NCBI RefSeq assembly: GCF_015330125.1
Contig: NZ_JADDXR010000002.1
Span: 3,298,685-3,362,684 of the forward strand
Length of the DNA stretch: 64,000 nucleotides
DNA from: Zobellia nedashkovskayae
GTDB lineage: Bacteria; Bacteroidota; Bacteroidia; Flavobacteriales; Flavobacteriaceae
Reading direction: 5' to 3'
Below, in pieces: positions 17,200 to 24,795 of this stretch (positions within the stretch are counted from its first letter, which is position 1; the number at the start of each line of letters is the position of its first letter). Position numbers and translations under genes: made by a program. The notes beneath the pieces were generated by a model. The model was not told the DNA's origin and did no database searches. It worked only from the letters and a program-made list of their open reading frames with translations.

Positions 17200-18900
17200 C
17201 TATCCTTTTGCTTTCTTTTTGTTCCATAACCAACTTCCCACAAAATAAGCAACCAGGGCTATTAGGAAGTATTTAAAATAAGAAACGGGTTCTCCAGAAC
17301 CATTTACGGTTGTAAAAATACGATCCCATCTAGGTCTCCAGCTAAAAATACCGTCGTTGAAATTATCAACACTCAACCAGATAAATATAGGCGTACCTAC
17401 AATATGGTTCTCCGGTACATAACCCCAAGCTCTACTATCTTCAGAGTGATCACGGTTATCACCCATCATCCAGTAGTAATCTTGCTTAAATGTGTATGAA
17501 TCAGCTATTTCTCCATTAATTTTTATCTGGTTACCAGAAACACTAAGGGTATTGCCTTCATACTCTCTTATTATCTTTTTATAAAGTGGTAGAACCTTTA
17601 AATTCAATGCCACCGTAGCACCTTTTTCAGGAATATATATAGGCCCCATTTGGTCGTAATTCCATGGGTAATCCTTGCTTTGTGGGAATATGTTTCCGCC
17701 AGCAACACCTTTTTTATCCACAATTCTTACGATAGAATCCAAGGAGGATTCCTTTTTCAATTGTTCCACCATTTCATCTGTTAATGGAGCAATGCGCTCA
17801 AGACCGGTTTCTTCCGCTAATGAAATAGCGTTTTTTCGTGCCACTTCAACAGGAATTCCTCTTTCATTAGTATATACCTCTAATTTACCGTCATCACGTT
17901 GTCTGTAGCCTTTAACATACTTCTGTATGCCATTTAGTTGTTGTTGGTTCAGTGAATTTATAATATATTTTCTAGTCCAACCTGTTGCGTCTACTTTTTC
18001 TAATAATGTAGAAGAAACACCCTTGCTAGAATATAATGTATAGTCATATTGCGGTTTGGCTCTATCGGAAAGTTGTAATTGCTTTCCGTTGATAAATACA
18101 TAACCATCTATAACAGCTAATGAATCTCCCGGAATACCAACACAGCGTTTTACGTAATTAGATTTTTTATCGATAGGCTTTATGACTCCTTTTTCTCTTT
18201 TGAAAAACTGACGGACTGTATCTGCAGGCCAACTGAAGACTACAATGTCATTCCGGTCTACTTTGGTGAAACCTGGTAACCTAAAATATGGCAATTGAGG
18301 TTTAGTTAAATATGATTTTGTACCTATAACTGGTAATGTATCGTGAACCATAGGAGCTGCAACCGTGGTCATTGGGGTTCTTGCTCCATAATTGAACTTA
18401 CTCACGAACAAAAGATCACCAACACGTAACGTACGTTCTAACGATGGTGTTGGAATTACGTAAGGTTGAATGAAATAAGTATGAACAAGGGTTGCAGCGA
18501 TAACTGCAAAGGCAATTGAGCTTACCCATTCGCCAGTTGCTGTTTGTGGCTGAAGGCTTCTGTCTTCAATATATTTTACGTCTAAAGCATAATTTACATA
18601 GAAGATGTAAAAACCAAACGTAAGTACAACTAACCAAGTATCTGCTGTGCTATTGCGCCCAAAACTACGTATGGTTTCAATCCACACAATAGGAAACATC
18701 AATAGGTTAATTATAGGAATGAACAATAATACTGTCCACCATTTTGGTCTATTGATAATTTGCATTAAAACGATAGCATTGTATACTGGTATAGCTGCTT
18801 CCCAAGCTTTTCTACCTGCTTTTACGTATAGTTTCCAGGTTCCTGCAAAATGGATAATCTGAATAACCAGAATAAAAAGTAACCACTGTGTTGCGTCCAT
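17200..18900 (-). CDS. lepB: Signal peptidase I, long flavobacterial form
   Basis: Removes signal peptides from exported proteins at the inner membrane. The 566-residue product begins with three hydrophobic segments (about 1-20, 52-75, 88-106), then another before the catalytic region. The nucleophile is Ser153 in IPTPSLERTL and the general base Lys251 in NYVKRCVGIPGD; box E is MMGDNRDHSEDSRAWGYVP near 475, and a final membrane segment with a KKKAKG tail follows. Escherichia coli LepB is about 324 residues; the extra length is a region of roughly 200 residues between the Lys box and the GDN box, common in Flavobacteriia. It is last in the parA-parB-DUF5683-dapB-lepB order. Confidence 0.95.
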   Translation of the reverse strand: MDATQWLLFILVIQIIHFAGTWKLYVKAGRKAWEAAIPVYNAIVLMQIINRPKWWTVLLFIPIINLLMFPIVWIETIRSFGRNSTADTWLVVLTFGFYIFYVNYALDVKYIEDRSLQPQTATGEWVSSIAFAVIAATLVHTYFIQPYVIPTPSLERTLRVGDLLFVSKFNYGARTPMTTVAAPMVHDTLPVIGTKSYLTKPQLPYFRLPGFTKVDRNDIVVFSWPADTVRQFFKREKGVIKPIDKKSNYVKRCVGIPGDSLAVIDGYVFINGKQLQLSDRAKPQYDYTLYSSKGVSSTLLEKVDATGWTRKYIINSLNQQQLNGIQKYVKGYRQRDDGKLEVYTNERGIPVEVARKNAISLAEETGLERIAPLTDEMVEQLKKESSLDSIVRIVDKKGVAGGNIFPQSKDYPWNYDQMGPIYIPEKGATVALNLKVLPLYKKIIREYEGNTLSVSGNQIKINGEIADSYTFKQDYYWMMGDNRDHSEDSRAWGYVPENHIVGTPIFIWLSVDNFNDGIFSWRPRWDRIFTTVNGSGEPVSYFKYFLIALVAYFVGSWLWNKKKAKG

Positions 18901-18998
18901 TTGTGTATTTTTTAATTGCAGCTAAGGAATTTTTAAATGACTGAATTCCTGAGACTCTATTGCAAGTAAGCTTAATTTTTATTCAATTATTGTATGTC

Positions 18999-19700
18999 TT
19001 AACCAAGGTTTAACACATCTTTCATGGTGAAAACACCTGTTTTGCCCACAATCCACTCGGCAGCAATAACAGCACCAAGGGCAAAACCTTCTCTATTGTG
19101 TGCCGTATGCTTTATTTCTATGGAATCTACCTCACTACTGTAATCTATACTGTGTGTTCCTGGAGTGGTGCCAATCCTTTTTGATACAATGGGAATTTCA
19201 CCTGCCGGAGCATTTTCAAGTTTCCAAGCACTATAATTGGTGTTTTTAATAATTCCTTCGGCTAAAGTAATGGCGGTTCCACTAGGCTCATCCAATTTTT
19301 GTGTATGATGAATTTCTTCCATAGACACCTTATATTGGTCTAAATTCTTCATCATCTTGGCTAAATATTCATTGAGTTCAAAAAATACATTTACTCCCAA
19401 ACTAAAATTAGAAGCATAAATAAACGCACCTTTGTTTTCTTTACACAAGGCTACTGCTTCGTCATATTTATCTAGCCATCCTGTTGTTCCCGAGATTACC
19501 GGAACACCATGTTCAAAACATTTCGTAAGGTTACCGTAAGCCGCACTTGGCATACTAAAATCAATAGCGACATCCATTTCTGAAAAATCAATATCAACCG
19601 TGTCAACATCTACTTTTGCTACAATGGTGTGATTTCTGCTTAGGGCGACTTGTTCAATCATCTTACCCATTTTACCGTACCCGAATAGTGCTATTTTCAA
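18999..19700 (-). CDS. dapB: 4-hydroxy-tetrahydrodipicolinate reductase
   Basis: NAD(P)H-dependent step of the diaminopimelate/lysine pathway, making tetrahydrodipicolinate. The 233-residue product has the N-terminal dinucleotide fold (LFGYGKMGKMIE, residues 4-15), VAIDFSMPSA near 45-54, the SGTTGW motif near 73, YASNFSLGVN near 98, the catalytic EEIHHTQKLDEPSGTA near 127-142, and the C-terminal HTAHNREGFALGAVIAAEW. All key residues are present. It lies 46 bases after the DUF5683 gene and 98 bases before lepB on the same strand, the usual order in this family. Confidence 0.97.
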   Translation of the reverse strand: MKIALFGYGKMGKMIEQVALSRNHTIVAKVDVDTVDIDFSEMDVAIDFSMPSAAYGNLTKCFEHGVPVISGTTGWLDKYDEAVALCKENKGAFIYASNFSLGVNVFFELNEYLAKMMKNLDQYKVSMEEIHHTQKLDEPSGTAITLAEGIIKNTNYSAWKLENAPAGEIPIVSKRIGTTPGTHSIDYSSEVDSIEIKHTAHNREGFALGAVIAAEWIVGKTGVFTMKDVLNLG

Positions 19701-19746
19701 TTTGTATAATTATTTCGATCACTGACTTAAAGACAGTTGTTTGTAT

Positions 19747-20361
19747 TTAAAATTTTATTATAAGTGCCATACCATAACTCGGGTTATTGGTCACTGGGTC
19801 TAAATCTAAAAAAGGTTCCATGTCAAAGCTAAGGTCGTCATCCACATTAAATTGTTTTAAATGTGCATCTACATTGGCGTCCACAATATTTAGAGCGTAA
19901 AGTGCAATGGAGACTAGTAAGAGTAAATCTCGTTGGCTTTGAAAATTTTCTTGTTCGTTCTGTAGATCATCATCTCCTAAAATATCGTAGAATTCATCAT
20001 CGGTAAAACCAGCTTGTCTTCTTTTAAAGGCGGTTCGTACACGTTGGTATTGGTTATTATTCCAAGTGTAGCCATAAACAGCAGCTCCTATGGCACCGTA
20101 TACAATGGGGACTTTCCAATATCGTTTATTGTAAATCTGGCCTAGACCAGGGAAAACAGCTGAATAAAAGGCAGCTTTACTAGGGGCTAGCGGATTTATA
20201 ACAACTTTCTGTTTTACCAGTGTATCCACTACAATAAGACCCTCTTCTGCTAAATTTGTCTGAAGTGAGTCTACCTCTTTATCTTCCACCGTTTCTTTTT
20301 GAGCAGCAACGGTTAAGGTGAAAAGGGAAATAAAAATAAGGGTTAGCAAGGATTTACTCAC
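19747..20361 (-). CDS. DUF5683 envelope protein
   Basis: A 204-residue protein with a signal peptide (ending near AAQKE, about residue 21) and the DUF5683 core: NPLAPSKAAFYSAVFPGLGQIYNKRYWKVPIVYGAIGA near 55-95, two hydrophobic stretches and a conserved YNNNQY-like segment (here TWNNNQYQRVRTAF). The family is found in Bacteroidota next to parB, as here, and has no known function. Its start overlaps the parB end by eight bases, so the two are translationally coupled. It is probably an envelope protein with one or two membrane hairpins. Confidence 0.88.
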   Translation of the reverse strand: MSKSLLTLIFISLFTLTVAAQKETVEDKEVDSLQTNLAEEGLIVVDTLVKQKVVINPLAPSKAAFYSAVFPGLGQIYNKRYWKVPIVYGAIGAAVYGYTWNNNQYQRVRTAFKRRQAGFTDDEFYDILGDDDLQNEQENFQSQRDLLLLVSIALYALNIVDANVDAHLKQFNVDDDLSFDMEPFLDLDPVTNNPSYGMALIIKF

Positions 20362-21256
20362 CTAGGATCAATTTTTTGATTCGATTGAATTCTTCCTGAG
20401 AATGAAAAGGAATAGTTATTTTTCCATTTCCTTTTTCGCTGGCAGAAATATCTACTTTAACAGAAAGGTGATCAGTGAACGGCTTAATGTTTCCTTGAAC
20501 AAATTCTGGAGCTTTTGAAGCCTTTTTTGCAGGTTTTTCCGGAGCAGCACCTTCATGATAGGCTTTTACGGCGCGCTCTGTTTCGCGAACAGAAAGGTTC
20601 TGACCTATGATTTTTTCGTATAAGGCTATCTGATCTCCCTTTTTTTCTATGTTTACCAACGCACGGCCATGTCCCATGCTTAAAAAACCATCCCTAATAC
20701 CTGTCTGAATAATAGGGTCTAGGCGTAAAAGACGTAAGTAATTGGTAATCGTAGAGCGTTTTTTACCCACACGATCACTTAATTTTTCTTGGGTCAATTG
20801 AATTTCATCAAGTAACCTCTGGTATGAAATAGCAATTTCTATAGGGTCTAAGTCTTGACGTTGAATATTCTCCACCAAGGCCATTTCCAACGATTCTTGA
20901 TCATCGGCAATACGTATATATGCTGGGATAGTGGTAAGACCTGCCAATTTTGAAGCTCGGCATCTTCTTTCACCAGAAACCAACTGGTATTTATTGAAAT
21001 CTAATTTTCTAACCGTAATAGGTTGTATAACACCTAATTGACCTATTGAGGTTGCTAGTTCCTTAAGCGTCTCGTCATTAAAATTTGAACGAGGCTGAAA
21101 AGGATTCATTTCAATAGCCTCAATATCCAATTCTACGATATTACCAACAACTTTGTCAGCATTCTTGTCTGCTGCAGATTGGATATCATTTTCTGGATCT
21201 TTCAATAGAGCGGAGAGTCCACGACCTAGTGCTTGTTTTTTTGTTGCTTTCGCCAT
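20354..21256 (-). CDS. parB: Chromosome-partitioning protein ParB
   Basis: A 300-residue parS-binding CTPase partner of ParA. The N-terminal ALGRGLSALL helix that contacts ParA is at residues 10-19, followed by the ParB/Srx fold with NPFQPR and the CTP-binding SGERRCRASK box near 107-116, ALVENIQRQDLDPIEIA near 140, a helix-turn-helix at about 165-190 (EKLSDRVGKKRSTITNYLRLL), and a C-terminal dimerisation domain. The ATG abuts parA (one shared base), and no parS-like TGTTnCACGTGAAACA was seen within the window. Confidence 0.96.
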   Translation of the reverse strand: MAKATKKQALGRGLSALLKDPENDIQSAADKNADKVVGNIVELDIEAIEMNPFQPRSNFNDETLKELATSIGQLGVIQPITVRKLDFNKYQLVSGERRCRASKLAGLTTIPAYIRIADDQESLEMALVENIQRQDLDPIEIAISYQRLLDEIQLTQEKLSDRVGKKRSTITNYLRLLRLDPIIQTGIRDGFLSMGHGRALVNIEKKGDQIALYEKIIGQNLSVRETERAVKAYHEGAAPEKPAKKASKAPEFVQGNIKPFTDHLSVKVDISASEKGNGKITIPFHSQEEFNRIKKLILGE

Positions 21257-22029
21257 TAAGCTATCTCTTTATTTTTCTTGACGACTTCATTGGCCAGATT
21301 CAGGTAATTAGTTGCGCCTTTACTGCTTGCGTCATATTTTATGATACTTTCTCCGTAACTAGGAGCTTCGCTCAATCGTACATTACGCTGAATTATCGTA
21401 TCAAAAACCATATCTGAAAAATGCTTACGCACTTCTTCTACTACCTGGTTTGAAAGTCTTAAACGCGAATCGTACATGGTTAATAACATGCCTTCAATAT
21501 CTAAGTTGGCATTGTGTATTTTCTGAACACTTTTAATGGTGTTCAAAAGTTTTCCAAGGCCTTCTAAAGCAAAATATTCACATTGTATAGGAATGATAAC
21601 AGAGTCTGCGGCGGTAAGAGCATTCAAAGTAAGTAAGCCCAAAGAAGGTGCGCAATCAATTAAAATATAATCATAACTGTCCCTAAGGTCAGAAATGGCC
21701 TGCTTCATCATGTACTCCCGTTGATCCTTATCTACCAATTCTATTTCAATGGCAACCAAGTCAATATGTGCGGGAATAAGGTCTAAATTGGGAGAGTCTG
21801 TACTTATAATAGCATCTCTAGCACTTATGGTGTGCTCAAGAAGCTGATATGTACCGTATTCTACAGTTTCTACATCAATGCCCAAACCAGATGTGGCATT
21901 CGCCTGCGGGTCTGCATCTATTAGCAATACCTTCTTCTCTAAAACACCTAGAGAGGCTGCTAGATTAACTGCAGTAGTAGTTTTACCTACTCCTCCCTTT
22001 TGATTCGCAATAGCAATAATCTTGCCCAT
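21256..22029 (-). CDS. parA: Chromosome-partitioning ATPase ParA
   Basis: A 257-residue Walker-type ATPase that moves the origin region by binding the nucleoid. The deviant Walker A KGGVGKTTT is at residues 10-18, the switch I region LLIDADPQANAT at about 35-46, and Walker B YDYILIDCAPSLGLLT near 118-133. It lacks the N-terminal DNA-binding extension of plasmid type Ia ParAs, so it is the chromosomal (Soj-like) form. It heads the parA-parB-DUF5683-dapB-lepB run, with a 417-base upstream gap. Confidence 0.96.
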   Translation of the reverse strand: MGKIIAIANQKGGVGKTTTAVNLAASLGVLEKKVLLIDADPQANATSGLGIDVETVEYGTYQLLEHTISARDAIISTDSPNLDLIPAHIDLVAIEIELVDKDQREYMMKQAISDLRDSYDYILIDCAPSLGLLTLNALTAADSVIIPIQCEYFALEGLGKLLNTIKSVQKIHNANLDIEGMLLTMYDSRLRLSNQVVEEVRKHFSDMVFDTIIQRNVRLSEAPSYGESIIKYDASSKGATNYLNLANEVVKKNKEIA

Positions 22030-22446
22030 TATTAGTTTGAGTTAGGGGGTAAAAATACAATTATTTACCATGCAATTAAAACCATTTTGTTAACACAAAG
22101 TGAATAAGTATGACCTTTTACGTTAAAGTTAGTTAACTGTAGGGGGCTTTTGGCTAGATATATGGTTTTGGAGTTGGGTTTCAATATGAAAAACTTGAAA
22201 CTTATGGTAATTGCCTATTTAAAGGTTTAAATTGATTTAAATACTGATATTAAGTGCTGAGGTATGATTAAGTATCTTATATTTAATTATTTACAACTAT
22301 TTCGTAAATGATTAATTCAGTGTAAAGATAATCTTATTTTGACTTTTAAAACTTAAATTAATAGAAGACAGGCTCTCTTTTCAAAATTACTTTTGCCATT
22401 GTCGCAACCGGAAGAGGCCAATTTTGAAGCGATTTTTATTTCACCT
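22030..22446. other. 417-base AT-rich intergenic region upstream of parA
   Basis: This stretch holds no convincing gene. I see a partial palindrome around GTTAAC at 22088-22093 flanked by TTTT and ACAAA, and a possible weak -7-like TATTTTTA (minus strand, about 22049-22056) just ahead of parA. No parS site, DnaA box cluster or hairpin terminator was recognised. Confidence 0.4.
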
Positions 22447-22773
22447 TTATTCTTTAATGTTCATGCTATCCTCATACTCTATAAGGTAAATTTCTTCATC
22501 CTTTTTTTTAAGAAAATATTGCTCTCGCGCAAATTTTTCTAACTCTTCTGGGTCCGATAATTTTTTTAGGATTTTTTTGTCGTTAGCAATCTCATCCTTT
22601 AAAAACTCCTGTTGCTTTTCGAGTTTTTGAATTTCCTTTTTCAGTTCTAGATGAATCAATAGGGAGTTAGTATCAAAAAATAGCATCCATATTACAAAAA
22701 CGGTTAGGACCAATACGTACATATTGGTAAGGATGTTAAACCATTTTTTCTTTTTCAAATCTTTAAATCCCAT
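22447..22773 (-). CDS. FtsB/DivIC-family septum formation protein
   Basis: A 108-residue single-pass protein with a short basic cytoplasmic start (GFKDLKKKKWFN), one membrane segment at about 15-33 and a coiled coil at about 40-75 (KKEIQKLEKQQEFLKDEIANDKK pattern), then the FtsB/DivIC end with DPEELEKFAREQYFLKKKDEEIYLIEY. In other bacteria it forms a complex with FtsL/FtsQ that regulates septal peptidoglycan synthesis. It starts five bases after udk ends, so the pair is one operon; the pairing with udk is common in Bacteroidota. Confidence 0.9.
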   Translation of the reverse strand: MGFKDLKKKKWFNILTNMYVLVLTVFVIWMLFFDTNSLLIHLELKKEIQKLEKQQEFLKDEIANDKKILKKLSDPEELEKFAREQYFLKKKDEEIYLIEYEDSMNIKE

Positions 22774-22778
22774 TTTTA

Positions 22779-23387
22779 CTATGCTAGTTTCTCGTTGATG
22801 ATTGTACGTACAATATCAACTGCAACTGTGTTATATTTATTGTTTGGGATAATTATATCTGCGTATTCTTTGCTAGGTTCTATAAACTGAAGATGCATGG
22901 GTTTAATGTTAGACTGGTATTTATCTAGTGTTTCGTCTAGGTTCCAACCACGTTCATTAACATCTCTTTTTAATCTTCTAATTAATCTTTCGTCCGAATC
23001 TGCATGAACAAAAATTTTGATGTCCATCATTTTACGCAAAAGAGAGTTGGTCAAAATAAGAATGCCTTCTACAATGAGAACTTTTGTAGGGTGTACGGGA
23101 ACGGTTTTGTCTGTGCGGTTACATTCAAGAAAAGAATACACCGGTTGTTTGATCGAGTGACCTTCTTTTAAACGCTTTAGGTGTTTTTCAAGCAAAGCAA
23201 AATCAATAGATTGCGGATGGTCAAAATTGGTTTTTCTCCTTTCCTCCAGAGGCATTTCGGAGAGGTCATTATAATAAGAATCTTGCGAAATTACTCCAAC
23301 TTCACCTTCTGGCAGCGAGTCTATAATCTGGTTTACAACTGTTGTTTTGCCACAACCTGTGCCACCCGCTATTCCAATTATCAGCAT
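22779..23387 (-). CDS. udk: Uridine kinase
   Basis: Phosphorylates uridine and cytidine with ATP or GTP in pyrimidine salvage. The 202-residue product has the P-loop GGTGCGKTT at residues 8-16, SQDSYYNDL near 35-43, the conserved NFDHPQSIDF near 54-63, PVYSFLECNRT near 84, VLIVEGIL near 103 and the lid region RRLKRDVNERG near 136-146. All features fit the family. It is expressed from the -7 element at 23405-23412 together with the FtsB-like gene. Confidence 0.96.
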   Translation of the reverse strand: MLIIGIAGGTGCGKTTVVNQIIDSLPEGEVGVISQDSYYNDLSEMPLEERRKTNFDHPQSIDFALLEKHLKRLKEGHSIKQPVYSFLECNRTDKTVPVHPTKVLIVEGILILTNSLLRKMMDIKIFVHADSDERLIRRLKRDVNERGWNLDETLDKYQSNIKPMHLQFIEPSKEYADIIIPNNKYNTVAVDIVRTIINEKLA

Positions 23388-23404
23388 GCTATTTAAATTT
23401 TTGT

Positions 23405-23412
23405 CAAAAATA
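23405..23412 (-). promoter_or_regulatory. -7 promoter element of udk
   Basis: The minus strand reads TATTTTTG, matching TAnnTTTG, 17 bases before the udk ATG. Confidence 0.45.
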
Positions 23413-23484
23413 CATATTTGTGAATCAATTACGCGTTTATAGCTAAAAGGAACTTTTTGTAATACGCTTTCCTAAGCTAATACT

Positions 23485-23492
23485 TACTTTTG
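23485..23492 (+). promoter_or_regulatory. -7 promoter element of the MFS exporter gene
   Basis: TACTTTTG matches TAnnTTTG and ends four bases before the ATG at 23497, predicting a leaderless or nearly leaderless mRNA. Confidence 0.45.
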
Positions 23493-23496
23493 TACT

Positions 23497-24720
23497 ATGC
23501 AGAATGATAATGTAAGCCCGAATTTTGAATTTATAGCGTTAATGGCTTCTTTAATGTCTATTGTAGCCTTAGCCATAGATGCCTTATTACCTGCGCTTTC
23601 GCATATAGGAATTACTATTAATAGCTTAGATCCCTTGGAAAATCAGCTGTTGATAACAATGATTTTTTTAGGTCTTGGTGTTGGACAGTTGTTTTTTGGT
23701 CCGTTGTCGGATAGTTATGGTCGGAAACCTGTGGTTTATATTGGTTTCTCCATTTTTGCTATTGCAAGCGTTATTTGTGTATTGGCACCTTCATTGGAGG
23801 TTATGATTGTAGGACGTATTTTACAAGGTATTGGCCTTTCTGCACCCCGTACCATTGCCATTGCTATTATTAGAGATACCTATAAGGGCGATTATATGGC
23901 TAAAATTATGTCATTCGTTACCGCCTTCTTTATTTTGGTTCCCGTAGTAGCGCCAGCCATTGGAAAGTGGATTATGGATGCTTTTGGATGGGAATATATA
24001 TTCTACGTTCAGTTGTTCTTTGCACTGGTGGTTAGTATTTGGTTCTGGAAACGCCAACCTGAAACTTTAAAATCTCAGTTTAAAATACCTTTCTCAATAG
24101 CTGTTTTCATAAACGGTTCCAAAGAGTTTTTTAGACACCGTGAAACGGTTGCTTTTACTTTTGCTTCTGGATTTGTTACAGGTGCATTTTTGGTATACTT
24201 AAGTTCATCTCAGCATGTTTTTGAAGACCAATATGATATGGCGCAAAATTTTCCGTACATATTTGCCGGTCTTGCTTGTTCTGTTGGCTTGTCTACTTTT
24301 TTAAACGGTACTATGGTATTGCATTTTGGTATGCGTAAATTGGCCGTTACGGCTATGGGCGCATTTTGTGTTATCGCATTATCCTACGTAGTACTCTTTT
24401 GGGGGAAACCGAATCCAAGTATGCCTATTTTAGTGATATTCTTGTTTGTCCAGTTTTTGTGCTTGGGTTTTCTTTGGGGAAATTTCAGGTCTATAGCAAT
24501 GGAGCCTATAGGTCATATTGCCGGAATTGGAGCAGCCATAAATGGTTTTATTTCTACCCTTCTTTCTGTACCGATAGCTAATTATATAGGTGGGCACGTA
24601 CAAGAAACAGTTTGGCCTATGTTTGTAGGTCTTGCCGTATGCGGATTACTTGCTTTGACTACGATACTAATGGTAACCAAAGGAAAAGTTTTTGCTATTG
24701 CTGAGCGGAGTGGGCTTTAG
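23497..24720 (+). CDS. MFS multidrug exporter, Bcr/CflA-like
   Basis: A 407-residue inner-membrane protein with about twelve hydrophobic segments. The MFS motif A between segments 2 and 3 reads GPLSDSYGRKPVVYIG (about 67-82), and ILQGIGLSAPRTIAIAIIRDTY (about 107-128) is the motif C-type region of the DHA1 drug:H+ antiporters, where Bcr/CflA members group. The first segment with LAIDALLPALSHIG is also typical. It would export small toxic molecules using the proton gradient; the substrate is not readable. It is divergent from udk and convergent with acs. Confidence 0.88.
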   Translation: MQNDNVSPNFEFIALMASLMSIVALAIDALLPALSHIGITINSLDPLENQLLITMIFLGLGVGQLFFGPLSDSYGRKPVVYIGFSIFAIASVICVLAPSLEVMIVGRILQGIGLSAPRTIAIAIIRDTYKGDYMAKIMSFVTAFFILVPVVAPAIGKWIMDAFGWEYIFYVQLFFALVVSIWFWKRQPETLKSQFKIPFSIAVFINGSKEFFRHRETVAFTFASGFVTGAFLVYLSSSQHVFEDQYDMAQNFPYIFAGLACSVGLSTFLNGTMVLHFGMRKLAVTAMGAFCVIALSYVVLFWGKPNPSMPILVIFLFVQFLCLGFLWGNFRSIAMEPIGHIAGIGAAINGFISTLLSVPIANYIGGHVQETVWPMFVGLAVCGLLALTTILMVTKGKVFAIAERSGL

Positions 24721-24747
24721 CAACCCAGTGGAACTTATAAAATATAT

Positions 24748-24786
24748 TGGCAAAAGATGAGGTGAGACCCATCTTTTGCCAGCTTT
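24748..24786 (+). terminator. Terminator of the MFS exporter gene
   Basis: The arms TGGCAAAAGATG and CATCTTTTGCCA flank a ten-base loop, followed by GCTTTTTTA. Confidence 0.85.
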
Positions 24787-24795
24787 TTTATCACT

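Noticed and set aside
22162..22230. Possible 22-codon plus-strand gene in the parA upstream gap
   Set aside because: No ribosome-binding or promoter signal and no recognisable peptide features; expected by chance.
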